The notes: generated by a model from the sequence alone, not told the origin. Shown: positions 8,864 to 18,343, counted from the stretch's first letter. The stretch: DNA of 64,000 nt from Streptomyces sp. NRRL F-6492 (GCF_001280125.1 NZ_LGEG01000214.1:3018-67017), one strand, 5' to 3'. Program-made: numbers and translations.

Positions 8864-10141
8864 CTACTCCGGCTGCGACGCCTCCCCGGCCTGCCGGGCG
8901 ATCTGCTCCAGCACGGTCTTCGGATCGGCGGACGGCTCGACCGCCCTGCCGATGTTCCGCTTGATGGTGTCGCTGACCCGCAGCCAGGACGGATCGTTGA
9001 CCGGGTAGAGCCGGGCGCCGCGCAGGGCGATCAGGAACTGCTCGGCGCTGGGGTCCGCCGCCGCGTCCTGGGACGCCTGGGTGGCGGACACCGTCGACGG
9101 CAACAGCTGGTAGCGCTCGGCGAATTCGTTGAGGTTCTCATCCTTGTAGACGAAGTCGAGGAACGAGCGCACCAGTTCGCGATTGCCGTCGCGCTTGAAG
9201 GCCATCATCCAGTCGGCGACGCCGGCCGCCGGAGGAATCTCCTCGCTGCTCAGCGTGTCCGACACCGGCATGCTCAGCGTGCCGACCTTCATGCCTTTCC
9301 TCTTCGCCTGGTGGAGGAGCGAGGGATAGCCGTTGAGCATGCCGACGTCGCCGCGCAGGAAGGCGTCGAAGGCGTCCTGCCGGTTGAGCGCGGCCGGCGG
9401 AACCGGGCCGGTCAGGGCCGGCTTGACCAGGTTGTCCTTGATCCAGCGGAACGTCTGCGTGTTCCGCTCGGAGGCGAGGCTGTACTCCCCGCGGAGGTCG
9501 GTGTAGCCGCCGCCGTTGCTGAGCTCCCAGATCAGGGCCTCGGCATGCGCCTCCTCGGGACCGAGGGGCAGCGCGTACGGACAGACCACGCCCGCCGCCT
9601 TCAGGGCCTCGGCCGCGGACTTCAGCTCCGACCAGGTCTTCGGCGGCTTCGCCCCGGCCCTGTCGAACAGCTCCTCGTTGTAGAAGAGCAGCCGGCTGCT
9701 GGCCACGAAGGGCAGGCCGTAGAGGGTGTTGTCGACCGAACCGGCCTCCACCAGCGGCGGCAGGAAATTCGCCTCCGCCCTGATCGACAGCACCTCGTCG
9801 GCGGGGTAGAGGCGGCCCTGCGCGGCGAAGTCGGAGTACGCGCCCAGCAGGGCCACGTCCGGGGCGTCGCCCTCGTGGACCATGCGGGTGACCTCGCGGT
9901 CGACCTCCGCCCACGGATGGAGCGTCACCTCGACCTTCTTGCCGGGGTGGGCGGCGGTGAAGGCGGCGGTCAGCCCGTCCCAGTAGGCCCGGGAGCCGGT
10001 CGCCGGGCTGTCGCCGTACTCGGGGGCCACCAGGCGCAGCGTCGTCCCGCCACTCCCGGAGGAGCCGCAGGCGGTGACGAGGGAGCCCAGCAGTCCGAAG
10101 GCGGCCACGGACGCGGTCATGCCGAAGAGTCTTGGTCGCAC
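8864..10141 (-). CDS. Extracellular sugar-binding lipoprotein (ABC transporter)
   Basis: A 425-aa solute-binding protein of the family-1 (maltose/oligosaccharide) type. It has a short signal peptide (FGMTASVAAFGLLGSLVTAC) with lipobox LVTAC, so it is a membrane-anchored lipoprotein. Downstream features such as DGLTAAFTAAHPG, TLYGLPF and RLLFYNEELFDRAG are typical of sugar binders. GTG 10141 has AGAGGAAAG just upstream. No permease or ATPase gene is adjacent, so it is an orphan that must share a transporter encoded elsewhere or act as a sensor. The ligand is unknown. Confidence 0.9.
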   Translation of the reverse strand: MRPRLFGMTASVAAFGLLGSLVTACGSSGSGGTTLRLVAPEYGDSPATGSRAYWDGLTAAFTAAHPGKKVEVTLHPWAEVDREVTRMVHEGDAPDVALLGAYSDFAAQGRLYPADEVLSIRAEANFLPPLVEAGSVDNTLYGLPFVASSRLLFYNEELFDRAGAKPPKTWSELKSAAEALKAAGVVCPYALPLGPEEAHAEALIWELSNGGGYTDLRGEYSLASERNTQTFRWIKDNLVKPALTGPVPPAALNRQDAFDAFLRGDVGMLNGYPSLLHQAKRKGMKVGTLSMPVSDTLSSEEIPPAAGVADWMMAFKRDGNRELVRSFLDFVYKDENLNEFAERYQLLPSTVSATQASQDAAADPSAEQFLIALRGARLYPVNDPSWLRVSDTIKRNIGRAVEPSADPKTVLEQIARQAGEASQPE

Positions 10142-10317
10142 GAATCTTTCCTCTTGGTCTTCCGGGTGGTGCGACCGGAATTCTCTCCTGATCAGGCCGA
10201 ATATCGCGCCCCCTACCGAACGGTTGTGCCATATCTCCAATCGGGGGGATTCCGCATGGTGCTTTCGAATATGCGGGTACCGGCTCGTGCCGCACCGGCC
10301 CCGGTATCGTCGGACCG

Positions 10318-11244
10318 ATGAGCGGAAAACCGATGACCCCGAGCACATCGAACCCTCCCAACCCTCCGAACGCACCGAACCCTCCGGATGCGGCGAGGAC
10401 GTTCTCCATCGGGGGCGAACACCGGGTGAACCGCCTCGGGTTCGGTGCCATGCGCCTGCCGACCGGGCCCGGCCCCGAACGGGAAGCCGCCGTCGCGGTC
10501 GCCCGGCGCGCCGTCGAGCGGGGCGTCACCCTGATCGACACCGCCCACCTGTACGGATGGGGTGCCAACGAGGAACTCCTGGCCGAGGCCCTGCATCCCT
10601 ACCCGGACGGGCTGCTGGTCACCACCAAGGTCGGGATCCTCCGGACCGGCCCGGAGGGGTGGGCGTACGACGCACGGCCCGAGAGCCTGCGCGAGCAGGT
10701 CGAGCAGGGCCTGCGCCGCCTCCGGACCGAGCGCGTCGGCCTCCTGCAACTGCACCGGATCGACCCGGAGGTCCCGGTCGCCGAACAGATCGGCGCGCTC
10801 CGCGAACTCCAACGGGAAGGAAAGATCGGGCACATCGGCCTGTCCGAGGTCACCACCGAGCAGCTCGCCGAGGCCCGGCGGACCGCCGAGATCGCGAGCG
10901 TGCAGAACCGCTACAACCTCTTCGAGCGGGAGCACGAGCCGGTTCTGGAGGCGTGCGAGGCCGCCGGCATCGCCTTCCTTCCCTGGCGCCCCGTCGCCGT
11001 GGCGGCCGACTCCGGCGGGTCCTCCGCGCTCGCCGCCGTCGCCACCGAACTCGGCGCCACCGCCCCCCAGGTCCTGCTCGCCTGGCTGCTCGCCCGTTCC
11101 CCGGTCGTCCTGCCGATCCCCGGCACCGCCTCGCTCGCCCACCTGGAGGAGAACCTCGCCGCGGCGGACCTCCGGCTCACCGACTCCCAGCGCCGGCTCC
11201 TCGACCGCGCGGCCGCGCCCGACCGGAGCGCCGGCCGCGACTGA
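10318..11244 (+). CDS. Aldo/keto reductase
   Basis: A 308-aa NADPH-dependent oxidoreductase with the TIM-barrel AKR fold. LIDTAHLYG carries catalytic Asp and Tyr, LLVTTKVG the catalytic Lys, and LLQLHRID the His; the coenzyme region appears near VLPIPGTAS. The N-terminus is unusual: about 25 residues of Asn/Pro repeats (NPPNPPNAPNPP) precede the barrel, encoded by near-repeats of AACCCTCCN. It is transcribed away from the lipoprotein gene with overlapping upstream regions. The substrate is unknown. Confidence 0.92.
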   Translation: MSGKPMTPSTSNPPNPPNAPNPPDAARTFSIGGEHRVNRLGFGAMRLPTGPGPEREAAVAVARRAVERGVTLIDTAHLYGWGANEELLAEALHPYPDGLLVTTKVGILRTGPEGWAYDARPESLREQVEQGLRRLRTERVGLLQLHRIDPEVPVAEQIGALRELQREGKIGHIGLSEVTTEQLAEARRTAEIASVQNRYNLFEREHEPVLEACEAAGIAFLPWRPVAVAADSGGSSALAAVATELGATAPQVLLAWLLARSPVVLPIPGTASLAHLEENLAAADLRLTDSQRRLLDRAAAPDRSAGRD

Positions 11245-11402
11245 ACCGGTGCCCGCGACCGCCCGGCCCGGAGCACCGGCCGACGAGCGGCGACTCCACC
11301 GACGAGACCGCGTTCCACTCCGGGTCCAGACCGGTCAGCACGGCTGTCGGCCCATCCGGACGTCCAGCGGCGGCCCGCCCGTCCGTCGGACGACTCCGGG
11401 GC

Positions 11403-11936
11403 TCAGATGCCCAGCTTGGCCCGGCCGCTGCCGATCGCCGCCGCGGGAGGCGCCGTGGCCCGGACCGAGCGGCGCACCAGGCGGGCGTCGTGTCGCAGGT
11501 CCTGGGCGGCGTGACGGCCGCGCCACAGGACGGAAGGGGCGCTGCCGGTGTCGTCGGCGGTGATCAGCAGGCCGCCCAGCATGGACACGTTCTTGAGGAA
11601 ATGGATGCGCTGCTGGGCCCGGTCGGAGGGGTCCTCGACCTCCCAGTAGCGATGTGCCGCCAGCGTGGTGGGCACCAGCGTCGCGGCGAGCGCCAGTGCG
11701 GACAGCCGGGGACAGCGGCCGAGCCCGAGCAGGACGCCGCTCACCACTTGTACGGCGCCGGTGAGCCGGACGACTTGCTTGGTGTCGTCCGGCAGCACGG
11801 AGATCCGCTCGGTCACGGGCCGGACGACGGATTCGGCCACCGGGACCACGCGCTGGGGATCACGTAGGGAGCTCACGCCGCCGGCGATGAACATCGAGGC
11901 GAGCATCGGGCGGCCGACGATACGCAGAAGACTCAT
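11403..11936 (-). CDS. DoxX-family membrane protein
   Basis: A 177-aa integral membrane protein of the DoxX family. The start MSLLRIVGRPMLASMFIAGGV is characteristic, and four hydrophobic segments follow. ATG 11936 has GGAGG upstream. DoxX proteins are linked to thiosulfate or redox functions in some bacteria, but most actinobacterial members are uncharacterised. It is monocistronic and separated from the GT2 operon by a strong terminator. Confidence 0.85.
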   Translation of the reverse strand: MSLLRIVGRPMLASMFIAGGVSSLRDPQRVVPVAESVVRPVTERISVLPDDTKQVVRLTGAVQVVSGVLLGLGRCPRLSALALAATLVPTTLAAHRYWEVEDPSDRAQQRIHFLKNVSMLGGLLITADDTGSAPSVLWRGRHAAQDLRHDARLVRRSVRATAPPAAAIGSGRAKLGI

Positions 11937-12054
11937 GACGATGCCTCCGGAACGAACAAGGGGTTCGGTATCTGCTGGAAGTATCAGGTGCCCCGTCGGC
12001 ACGCCGCCATTCGGCATCCGGCGGAACCACGCCGATCACCGGCCCCCTCTTCCC

Positions 12055-12099
12055 GGCCCGCTTCGGGCGGTCGGGGAGCCCCGCCGCCCGAAGCGGGCC
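12055..12099 (-). terminator. Terminator of the wecB/GT2 operon
   Basis: A 16-bp perfect stem (12055-12070 with 12084-12099) encloses a loop that itself pairs CGGGG with CCCCG, so almost the whole 45 nt can fold. It lies about 120 bp after the GT2 stop. Confidence 0.7.
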
Positions 12100-12218
12100 C
12101 GCACCCGCGCCCGGCTCCCCGTCGGCGGGACCGCCCCCGGAGAGGCCGTCCGGCAGGTGCCCGCCGAGCGGGTGAGGCGCCGGTCGGGCCGTGGGGGAGC
12201 GGGGCGGCCGAACCCCGG

Positions 12219-13598
12219 TCAGGCTTCCTTGGCGACGGGCCCGCCGGCGGGGGCTTCGGCGTTGCGGCGCGTCTTGGCCCAGCCGTTGCGGCCGCTGATC
12301 ATGCGGCCGACGGCGCGCCAGGAGACGACGTAGAGGAACAGCAGGTAGAAGGGGTAGGTCAGCCCCCAGCCGAGGGAGCGCCAGAGGCCGGTGCCGGGTT
12401 CGCATTTGCGCCGGTAGATCGGCCCCCAGATCACGAACTGGCCGAGGGCCATGACGGCGTAGAGGGCGATGCCTCGCCATCCGCCGTCGGCGAGGTACGC
12501 GGCGGCGGCCTCGGGGTGACGGCTGTAGGAGGCGGCGAGGGCGATCAGCGGGATCGGGTACAGCAGTGCGCCGATGAGCTGGAGCCAGGGCTGGCTGAGG
12601 AAGAAGGTGAGTTCCAGGAAGCCGATGTTGGGGATCTTGTTGCTGCGCCAGATGGCGGGGATGTAGCCGACGCACTGCATGACCCCCTGGGCCCAGCGGG
12701 TGCGCTGGGTGAGGAAGCGCTTGGTGTCGAACAGGGCCTCCTGCTCGACGTGGGTGTCGGCGCAGAAGGCGTTGATCCAGCCGGCGAGCATGAGGTGGAT
12801 GCCGAGTTCGAAGTCCTCCAGGAGACGGCCGGTCCAGGGGCGGCCGCGCTCGGCGTCGAGGTCGTCGAGGGCGGAGAGGCGGACGAACTGTCCGTTGCCG
12901 CCGAGGCAGACGGTGCGGGAGGTCTTGCGGGCGTGCTGGAGCGCGGCCACCGGGGCGCGGAACTCCAGGTCCTGCATGCGGATGAGGAGGCGGCTGTAGA
13001 GGTTGCGGCCGGCGCCCTTGCCGCGGGCGGGCCGGCGGTCGTCGCGGTTCATCATCCGCACCTCGATCTGGACACCGCCGATGTCCGGGCGCCCGAAGAA
13101 CCTGCGCGCGGCGACGTGGTCCAGGCAGCCCGGTGCGGGGCGGCCGTCGGCGTCGAAGACCCCGACGACGACGCGGTGGCGGTCGGTGCCGGGCGGGAGC
13201 AGCGAGCTGAGCGTGTCGTACGCGGCGTTGAGGGCCTCGCCCTTGCCCAGGCGGGCGTTCGGCCGGCGCCGCTGGACGAGGTGGACGCCCGGGTCGAGGG
13301 CCGCGGCCCGTCGGACGATGTCGCCGGTGCGGTCCTCGGAGTCGTCGTCGATGACCCAGATGTGCGCTTCGGGGCAGGAGGCGCGCAGGTAGGTGAGGGT
13401 GTCCCCGATGACGGCCTCCTCGTCGCGGCACGGTACGAAGAGGTGCCACTGGTAGTCGCCCGCCTTGCCGTGCCTGCGCTTGCGGCGTACGAGGAGGGGC
13501 AGCACCAGGCCGAGGAGGTAGAGGGGGAAGAAGAGGCTCAGGACGAGGCTGAAGTCGGCCAGGAGGCCCAGCAGGCCGGAGGGCTCGGAGGACGTCAC
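12219..13598 (-). CDS. Membrane glycosyltransferase family 2 (polysaccharide synthase type)
   Basis: A 459-aa GT2 enzyme that probably polymerises and exports a sugar chain. An N-terminal membrane segment is followed by the catalytic domain with VIDDDSEDRTGD, the DxD motif in VFDADG, and the product-binding QRTRW, then several C-terminal membrane segments. This layout matches processive synthases such as those for cellulose, hyaluronan or poly-GlcNAc. Start GTG 13598. It is the last gene of a three-gene leftward operon with a UDP-GlcNAc 2-epimerase, so UDP-GlcNAc or UDP-ManNAc is the likely donor. Confidence 0.88.
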   Translation of the reverse strand: MTSSEPSGLLGLLADFSLVLSLFFPLYLLGLVLPLLVRRKRRHGKAGDYQWHLFVPCRDEEAVIGDTLTYLRASCPEAHIWVIDDDSEDRTGDIVRRAAALDPGVHLVQRRRPNARLGKGEALNAAYDTLSSLLPPGTDRHRVVVGVFDADGRPAPGCLDHVAARRFFGRPDIGGVQIEVRMMNRDDRRPARGKGAGRNLYSRLLIRMQDLEFRAPVAALQHARKTSRTVCLGGNGQFVRLSALDDLDAERGRPWTGRLLEDFELGIHLMLAGWINAFCADTHVEQEALFDTKRFLTQRTRWAQGVMQCVGYIPAIWRSNKIPNIGFLELTFFLSQPWLQLIGALLYPIPLIALAASYSRHPEAAAAYLADGGWRGIALYAVMALGQFVIWGPIYRRKCEPGTGLWRSLGWGLTYPFYLLFLYVVSWRAVGRMISGRNGWAKTRRNAEAPAGGPVAKEA

Positions 13599-13686
13599 GG
13601 AGGTTCCTGGTTCCAGAGGGGCGGGTGCTGCGGAGAGGGCCGGTCCGGCCGGCGGGCGAGCGACGGCCGGACCGGCCGGGCCCGGG

Positions 13687-13860
13687 TCAGGCCCTGGCGG
13701 CCTTGAGGCGGGCGGAGCGCATCATCAGGGCCCCGCCGACCACGAGGGCGACGGCCAGCAGGGTCGCGACGAGGCCGGGCATGCCGCCGGTCACGGCGAG
13801 CTGTCCTCCGCCGACCACCACTCCGGCGCCCACGGCGCCCTTTCCTACCGACCCGTACAC
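13687..13860 (-). CDS. 57-aa single-pass membrane peptide
   Basis: A small gene too short for routine ORF calls. GTG 13860 is preceded by GGAGGA at 13865-13870, one of the best ribosome sites in this region. The product has a Gly/Val-rich first half and a hydrophobic segment (VATLLAVALVVGGALMM) followed by a basic tail RSARLKAARA, so it should be a single-pass membrane protein with the tail inside. It lies between wecB (90 bp away) and the GT2 gene (88 bp away) in the same direction. A role as accessory subunit of the synthase, like other small synthase partners, is an inference from position. Confidence 0.75.
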   Translation of the reverse strand: MYGSVGKGAVGAGVVVGGGQLAVTGGMPGLVATLLAVALVVGGALMMRSARLKAARA

Positions 13861-13949
13861 GGGTCCTCCTTTCGTCGGGGAGCCCCGCCGGCCGATCCGG
13901 CGAGGCTCCGATGGTCACCGGCGCGCGGTGCGCGCCGGCTGCTGCGGGG

Positions 13950-15089
13950 TCAGCGGCCCGGCGCCGCGCCGGGCAGGGGCGCGCCGTCGGCGAGGGCCGT
14001 CGCCAGGGCGTGGATCTGCCGGGAGGCGGTGCCGTCGCCGTACGGGGACGCGGTGCCGGCCAGCCGGGTGCGCAGGTCCGGGTCGGCGAGCGCGGCGCGG
14101 GCGGCGTCCAGGAGCGGCCGGCCGGGCTCGACCAGACGGCTGAACCCGGCGGCGACCGCTTCGGGGCGCTCGGTGCTGGTACGGACGACCAGCAGCGGCT
14201 TCTTGAGCACGGTGGCCTCCTCCTGGACGCCCCCGGAGTCCGAGACGAGCAGCCGGGCGCGGTCGGCCAGGGCCAGGAAGGTGGGATGGTCGACCGGGTC
14301 GATCACGTCGAGCCGTTCCAGGAGGCCGTCCAGGCCGAACTGCTTGGCCTTGGCGCGGGTCCGGGGGTGCAGCGGCACCACGACGCGCTCGCCGGTCCCG
14401 GCGAGGGCGGTGAGCAGCGCCCGCAGCCGCTCGGGACTGTCGGTGTTCTCGGGGCGGTGGACGGTCGCGAGGACGAACGGCCCGTGGGCACCGTGCTCGT
14501 GGGCGATGCGGTCGCGGTCCGCGGGCGCGGGCAGGGACATCAGGGTGGCTTCGACGACCGTGTTGCCGGTGACGCGGATCCGCTCGGGTGCCGTTCCGGT
14601 CGCCAGGAGGTTGGCGGCGGCCCGGTCGGTGGCGGCGCAGTGGACGTCCGCGAGCACGCCGACGACGAGCCGGTTGATCTCCTCGGGCATCGCCCTGTCC
14701 CCCGAGCGGAGCCCCGCTTCGACGTGCACGACGGGTATGCCGCAGTAGTGCGCGGCCTGCGCTCCGGCGGAGGTGCTGTTGGTGTCGCCCTGGACGACGA
14801 CCGCGCGCGGCGGGTCGGCGACGAAGGCCCGTGCGAGTTCGGACGTCAGCGAGCCGATCTGGTCCCCGCGTCCCCATGGCCCGGAGGCGCCGTCGAGCAG
14901 GAGGTGGGGGTGCGGCAGGCCGAAGTTGGCGAAGAACGTGCCCGACAGGGCGCTGTCGTAGTGCTGACCGGTGTGCACGATCCGCGCCCGTTCTCCGAGG
15001 AGCCGGATCAGCGGCGCGAGCTTGATGATCTCCGGCCGGGTGCCGAGCACCACGGCCACGTCACGTCTGCCGGACGGAGTCCCGTTCAT
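13950..15089 (-). CDS. wecB: UDP-N-acetylglucosamine 2-epimerase (non-hydrolysing)
   Basis: A 379-aa cytoplasmic enzyme that interconverts UDP-GlcNAc and UDP-ManNAc. It shows GTRPEIIKLAPLI at the N-terminus, VVQGDTNS, HVEAGLRSGD, PEEINR, TVHRPENT and SDSGGVQEE, all signatures of the WecB/MnaA family, at full family length. ATG 15089. It is the first gene of the operon with the 57-aa peptide and the GT2 synthase, pointing to a cell-surface polymer containing ManNAc or GlcNAc. The wecB symbol is used for the family, not for a proven pathway. Confidence 0.93.
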   Translation of the reverse strand: MNGTPSGRRDVAVVLGTRPEIIKLAPLIRLLGERARIVHTGQHYDSALSGTFFANFGLPHPHLLLDGASGPWGRGDQIGSLTSELARAFVADPPRAVVVQGDTNSTSAGAQAAHYCGIPVVHVEAGLRSGDRAMPEEINRLVVGVLADVHCAATDRAAANLLATGTAPERIRVTGNTVVEATLMSLPAPADRDRIAHEHGAHGPFVLATVHRPENTDSPERLRALLTALAGTGERVVVPLHPRTRAKAKQFGLDGLLERLDVIDPVDHPTFLALADRARLLVSDSGGVQEEATVLKKPLLVVRTSTERPEAVAAGFSRLVEPGRPLLDAARAALADPDLRTRLAGTASPYGDGTASRQIHALATALADGAPLPGAAPGR

Positions 15090-15395
15090 GTCTGGTTCCT
15101 ACCGCGCACGCCGAGCGACCGGTGCACGCGCGCGGCCTGGTACCCGGAGCCGCGCGTGATCGACACAGCAGCCGAGCGAAGCTTATGAGCCGCCGGATGG
15201 CCGAAAATGCCACCCTCGGCGTTTGTGATGGAATTGTGTTCAACTTGAGGATTTTCCAGTTCACCGCCGGACGGCTCCCCGCGGAACCGGCTCCGCGACC
15301 GCCCGACGCGACCACCGCCCTGCGTTCACGCGGAGCCGCGACGGTGCGCGGACGCGAGCGGATCGCCGGCGGGACGTTGGAAGGGGAGGCCGAGG
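15090..15395. other. Intergenic promoter region
   Basis: About 300 bp between the divergent wecB operon and the small gene at 15396. It includes a less GC-rich segment near 15180-15260 that probably holds promoters. No gene is supported. Confidence 0.4.
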
Positions 15396-15647
15396 ATGGT
15401 GACTCGCCGGGGACGCCACGGGGAGCCGGAGGCGCCGGCACGGGCGGCGACCTGCTGCACGACCGAGGGGCAGAGGTACTTCTGCGACTACGGCGTCACG
15501 ACCACGAAGTTCCCCGACGGGACGAAGCGGGAGTTCGTCGTCGGCGCCGATCACGCGGTGTGGACGAACTGGACCCGCACCGACGGCTCCTGGACCGACT
15601 GGCAGGTGAGCTGCGTCGTGAACCCGAACGGTCCGGGCTGCCCGTGA
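15396..15647 (+). CDS. Small Trp-rich hypothetical protein
   Basis: An 83-aa protein with five cysteines and a Trp/Thr-rich centre (VWTNWTRTDGSWTDWQ) that resembles one blade of lectin-like repeats. There is no signal peptide in this frame, which is odd for such a sequence, so it may be the remnant of a longer secreted protein or may start elsewhere. ATG 15396 has GGAAGGGGAGG upstream. A strong terminator hairpin follows. Function unknown. Confidence 0.5.
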   Translation: MVTRRGRHGEPEAPARAATCCTTEGQRYFCDYGVTTTKFPDGTKREFVVGADHAVWTNWTRTDGSWTDWQVSCVVNPNGPGCP

Positions 15648-15701
15648 CGGCCGCGGGGGAACCGGGCCGGTGGGCGCACCGGGCCCGCAAGGCCGCCGGG
15701 G

Positions 15702-15748
15702 CGCCGACGGGGCCACTCACCGGCACCCGGTGAGCGGCCCCGTCGGCG
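15702..15748. terminator. Bidirectional terminator
   Basis: A 22-bp stem with one mismatch and a 3-nt loop lies between two convergent genes (small gene ending 15647, esterase ending 15810). It is the longest hairpin in the window. Confidence 0.75.
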
Positions 15749-15809
15749 ATGCCGCGCCGGGCCGCGACGACGGAACGCGGCCACGCCTCGCGGGGTTTCG
15801 CGCGGGCGG

Positions 15810-16613
15810 TCAGACGACGGAGCGGAAGGCCGGCAGATACCCGCTGGAGTGACCGGCGGCGGTGGGGTGGTAGCTGTTGGAGACCGGCACCGTGACGCTG
15901 TGGAGCCAGGCGTTGCCGGAGCAGATCTCGTGGCCGGTGAACTCGTCCACGACGCTGGAGTACGTGAAGCCCGCGTTGGCGGCCTGCTTGGCGAGCATGC
16001 CGTTGAGGGCGTCGCTGCCCCGGTTGATCGCGGCGCGTTCGGTCTCGCTCAGGCCGGCGATGCAGTTGCCGTTCAGCTGGTAGAAGCGCGGATAGCCGAG
16101 GACCACCACGCGGGCCTGGGGCGCGCGGCTGCGGATGGTGCCGTAAAGGGACGAGAGGCTGGCGGGAAGGGACCCGTTGACCTGCGCGATGGCGCTGTTC
16201 ACCGCGTTGACGCAGGTCGCCTCGCTCTGGAGCACACAGGTCTGCATGACGTCGGCGAAACCGACGTCGTTGCCGCCCGCGGTGACGCTGACGAGCGTGG
16301 TGGAGCTGTTGAGCGGGGCCAGCTGACCGCTTTTGACCGTGCCGGTCGTCGCTCCCGAGCAGGCGGTGAAGGTGAACGAGGCCGGGGCGTTGGCCGCCGC
16401 CCACAGGGACGGGTAGGCCTTGCTGCTGCGCTGACAGCTGCCGCTGTCGGACAGGTAGCTGCCGGCGCCCACCCCCGAGGAGTAGGAGTCGCCGAGCGCG
16501 ACGTAGCGCTCTCCGGCCGACACGGCGGCGGAAGCGGGCTGGACGAGGCCCACGGCGACGGCCGACACGGACAGCAGCGCGGACAGAACCCATCTCAACT
16601 TAGTTGTGCGCAT
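15810..16613 (-). CDS. Secreted SGNH/GDSL esterase (lipase)
   Basis: A 267-aa secreted esterase. A typical signal peptide ends at ASAAVSA; the mature enzyme begins close to YVALGDSYSSG (nucleophile Ser, block I), with GGND (oxyanion Asn, block III) and SYHPTAAGH (catalytic His, block V). Six cysteines suggest three disulfides, as in the Streptomyces rimosus/coelicolor SGNH lipase family. ATG 16613 is preceded by AAGGAGCTCC, part of a 12-bp palindrome. It hydrolyses acyl esters outside the cell. Confidence 0.93.
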   Translation of the reverse strand: MRTTKLRWVLSALLSVSAVAVGLVQPASAAVSAGERYVALGDSYSSGVGAGSYLSDSGSCQRSSKAYPSLWAAANAPASFTFTACSGATTGTVKSGQLAPLNSSTTLVSVTAGGNDVGFADVMQTCVLQSEATCVNAVNSAIAQVNGSLPASLSSLYGTIRSRAPQARVVVLGYPRFYQLNGNCIAGLSETERAAINRGSDALNGMLAKQAANAGFTYSSVVDEFTGHEICSGNAWLHSVTVPVSNSYHPTAAGHSSGYLPAFRSVV

Positions 16614-17411
16614 GACAAGGAGCTCCTTGGGAGTGAGGGGGAGTCACTCTTCTAGCAGGCCGCGTGGCTCACGGAATAGATGTGTGAAGTGGTTTTCTTC
16701 TGTTCGCATCGCGTATCGAGGTGCGGAGCGTTCGGTCTCGGGATCGCCCGAGGGGGCCCCTCGCGCGACTCGGTGCGCCCTGCGGTGGAGAGGTGGCGAT
16801 TTTCCTGCGGACGGGACGGGCGGCTCCGAACCGGAGCCACTCCTGTCGCGCCTTCGGGGGTATGAATTCGGCCATGTGGCAGATCGGATGAATGCCCATC
16901 ATTGCCGTGTACGCGCTCGGTCGGCGTGATCGCTTTTCCGTTCGCGGCGTCTGGGCCTGGAAATTCGTGACAGCGGCAAGGTGGCTCGCGTGGCCGCCTC
17001 GATGACTCCGTACGGCCTTCGGGCGTTGCGTCAGTGTCTGATTGCTCCTCGCGGCCGGAGGGCGGGGCCGACGGAGTCGCATCCGATCGGAGCTGCGCCT
17101 TCCGTCTCTCCGTGTCCCGGCGGGCCGGATCCGGAGGATGGTGCGGAGTTCTGGATCGCAAAAGCCTTCTGCAACTTACTGACGGAGCTTCAAGCGAGGT
17201 CGATCATGAGGGTGACATCTGTTCGATCCTGTTGAGTTCGCCTGGTGATGCGGACGCGCGTAGAGCGGCCGAAAGGACACCTTGTGGCGCGCCGGTACGG
17301 AGTCAATGATTCCCCCAAGCAATTGACAGGTTCATGGCGGCCACCGTCGCCGATTCGCGCTCCACCGGGCCGCTCACCCCAACGGCCCGACCACCCCCAC
17401 CGGAGGATGCA
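16614..17411. other. Long intergenic region between two secreted-enzyme genes
   Basis: About 800 bp with lower GC than the surroundings, between the divergent esterase and protease genes. Several short open frames exist on both strands but none has a ribosome site plus coding bias. A nine-codon frame with GTGACATCTGTTCG and ending in Cys begins at 17206 and could be a leader peptide, but this is weak. The region most likely carries long regulated promoters. Confidence 0.45.
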
Positions 17412-18323
17412 GTGAACCGTTCGTCCCGTCGTGGCAGGATCGTCCAGGGCAGCCGACTGATCGCCGTGCTCGGCGCCTTCGTGGCCGCCTCGGCCCTGAC
17501 CGCCCCCGCCTCCTCGGCGCAGCAGGCCGACACCGCGCGGGCCACGGCCGTCGCGCTGGCCTCCACCAGCGACGCCGTCCTCCGGGCCGACGTGGCCGGC
17601 TCCGCCTGGTACACCGACCAGGCCACCGGGAAGGTCGTCGTCACCGTCGACTCCACGGTCTCCCAGGCCCAGATCGCGACCCTGCGCAAGGCCGCCGGCG
17701 ACAACGCCGGGAACCTGAAGGTCGAGCGGACCGCGGGGAAGATCAACAAGCTCATCGCGGGCGGCCAGGCCATCTACGGCGGGGGAGGCCGGTGCTCCCT
17801 CGGCTTCAACGTCCGCAGCGGCAGCACCTACTACGCGCTGACGGCCGGCCACTGCACCAACGGCGGCAGCACCTGGTACACCAACTCCGCCAACACCGCC
17901 GTCCTCGGCACCAGGACCGGAACCAGCTTCCCCACGAACGACTACGGCATCATCCGCCACTCCAACGCCTCCGCCGCCGACGGACGCGTCTACCTCTACA
18001 ACGGCAGCTACCGCGACATCACCGGCGCCGGCAACGCCTACGTCGGGCAGTCCGTCCAGCGCAGCGGGAGCACCACCGGCCTGCGCGGCGGCACCGTCAC
18101 CGGTCTCAACGCCACCGTCAACTACGGCGGCGGCGACGTCGTCTACGGCCTCATCCAGACCAACGTCTGCGCCGAGCCCGGCGACAGCGGCGGCGCCATG
18201 TTCTCCGGAACCACGGCCCTCGGTCTCACCTCCGGCGGCAGCGGCAACTGCTCCAGCGGCGGCACCACGTTCTTCCAGCCCGTCACCGAAGCCCTCAGCG
18301 CCTACGGCGTCAGCGTCTTCTGA
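17412..18323 (+). CDS. Streptogrisin-type S1 serine protease precursor
   Basis: A 303-aa secreted chymotrypsin-like protease with pre, pro and mature parts. The signal peptide runs to about residue 36 (ASSA), a pro-region follows to about residue 114, and the mature enzyme probably begins at [10 protein letters not shown]. The triad is His147 (TAGHC), Asp177 (NDYG) and Ser259 (GDSGG). The mature part is very close to streptogrisins A/B, including [12 protein letters not shown] and the C-terminal [10 protein letters not shown]. One difference is GDSGGAMF where streptogrisin B has GDSGGPLY. GTG 17412 is chosen because GGAGG lies 5 nt upstream. A strong terminator follows. Confidence 0.95.
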   Translation: MNRSSRRGRIVQGSRLIAVLGAFVAASALTAPASSAQQADTARATAVALASTSDAVLRADVAGSAWYTDQATGKVVVTVDSTVSQAQIATLRKAAGDNAGNLKVERTAGKINKLIAGGQAIYGGGGRCSLGFNVRSGSTYYALTAGHCTNGGSTWYTNSANTAVLGTRTGTSFPTNDYGIIRHSNASAADGRVYLYNGSYRDITGAGNAYVGQSVQRSGSTTGLRGGTVTGLNATVNYGGGDVVYGLIQTNVCAEPGDSGGAMFSGTTALGLTSGGSGNCSSGGTTFFQPVTEALSAYGVSVF

Positions 18324-18343
18324 TCCCTGATCCACCGTGCCCG

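Noticed and set aside
16652..17161. Minus-strand frame in the esterase/protease gap
   Set aside because: No ribosome site, no coding bias, and no recognisable motif.
17206..17235. Nine-codon leader peptide ending in Cys
   Set aside because: No attenuator hairpin or sulfur gene follows directly; too weak to call.
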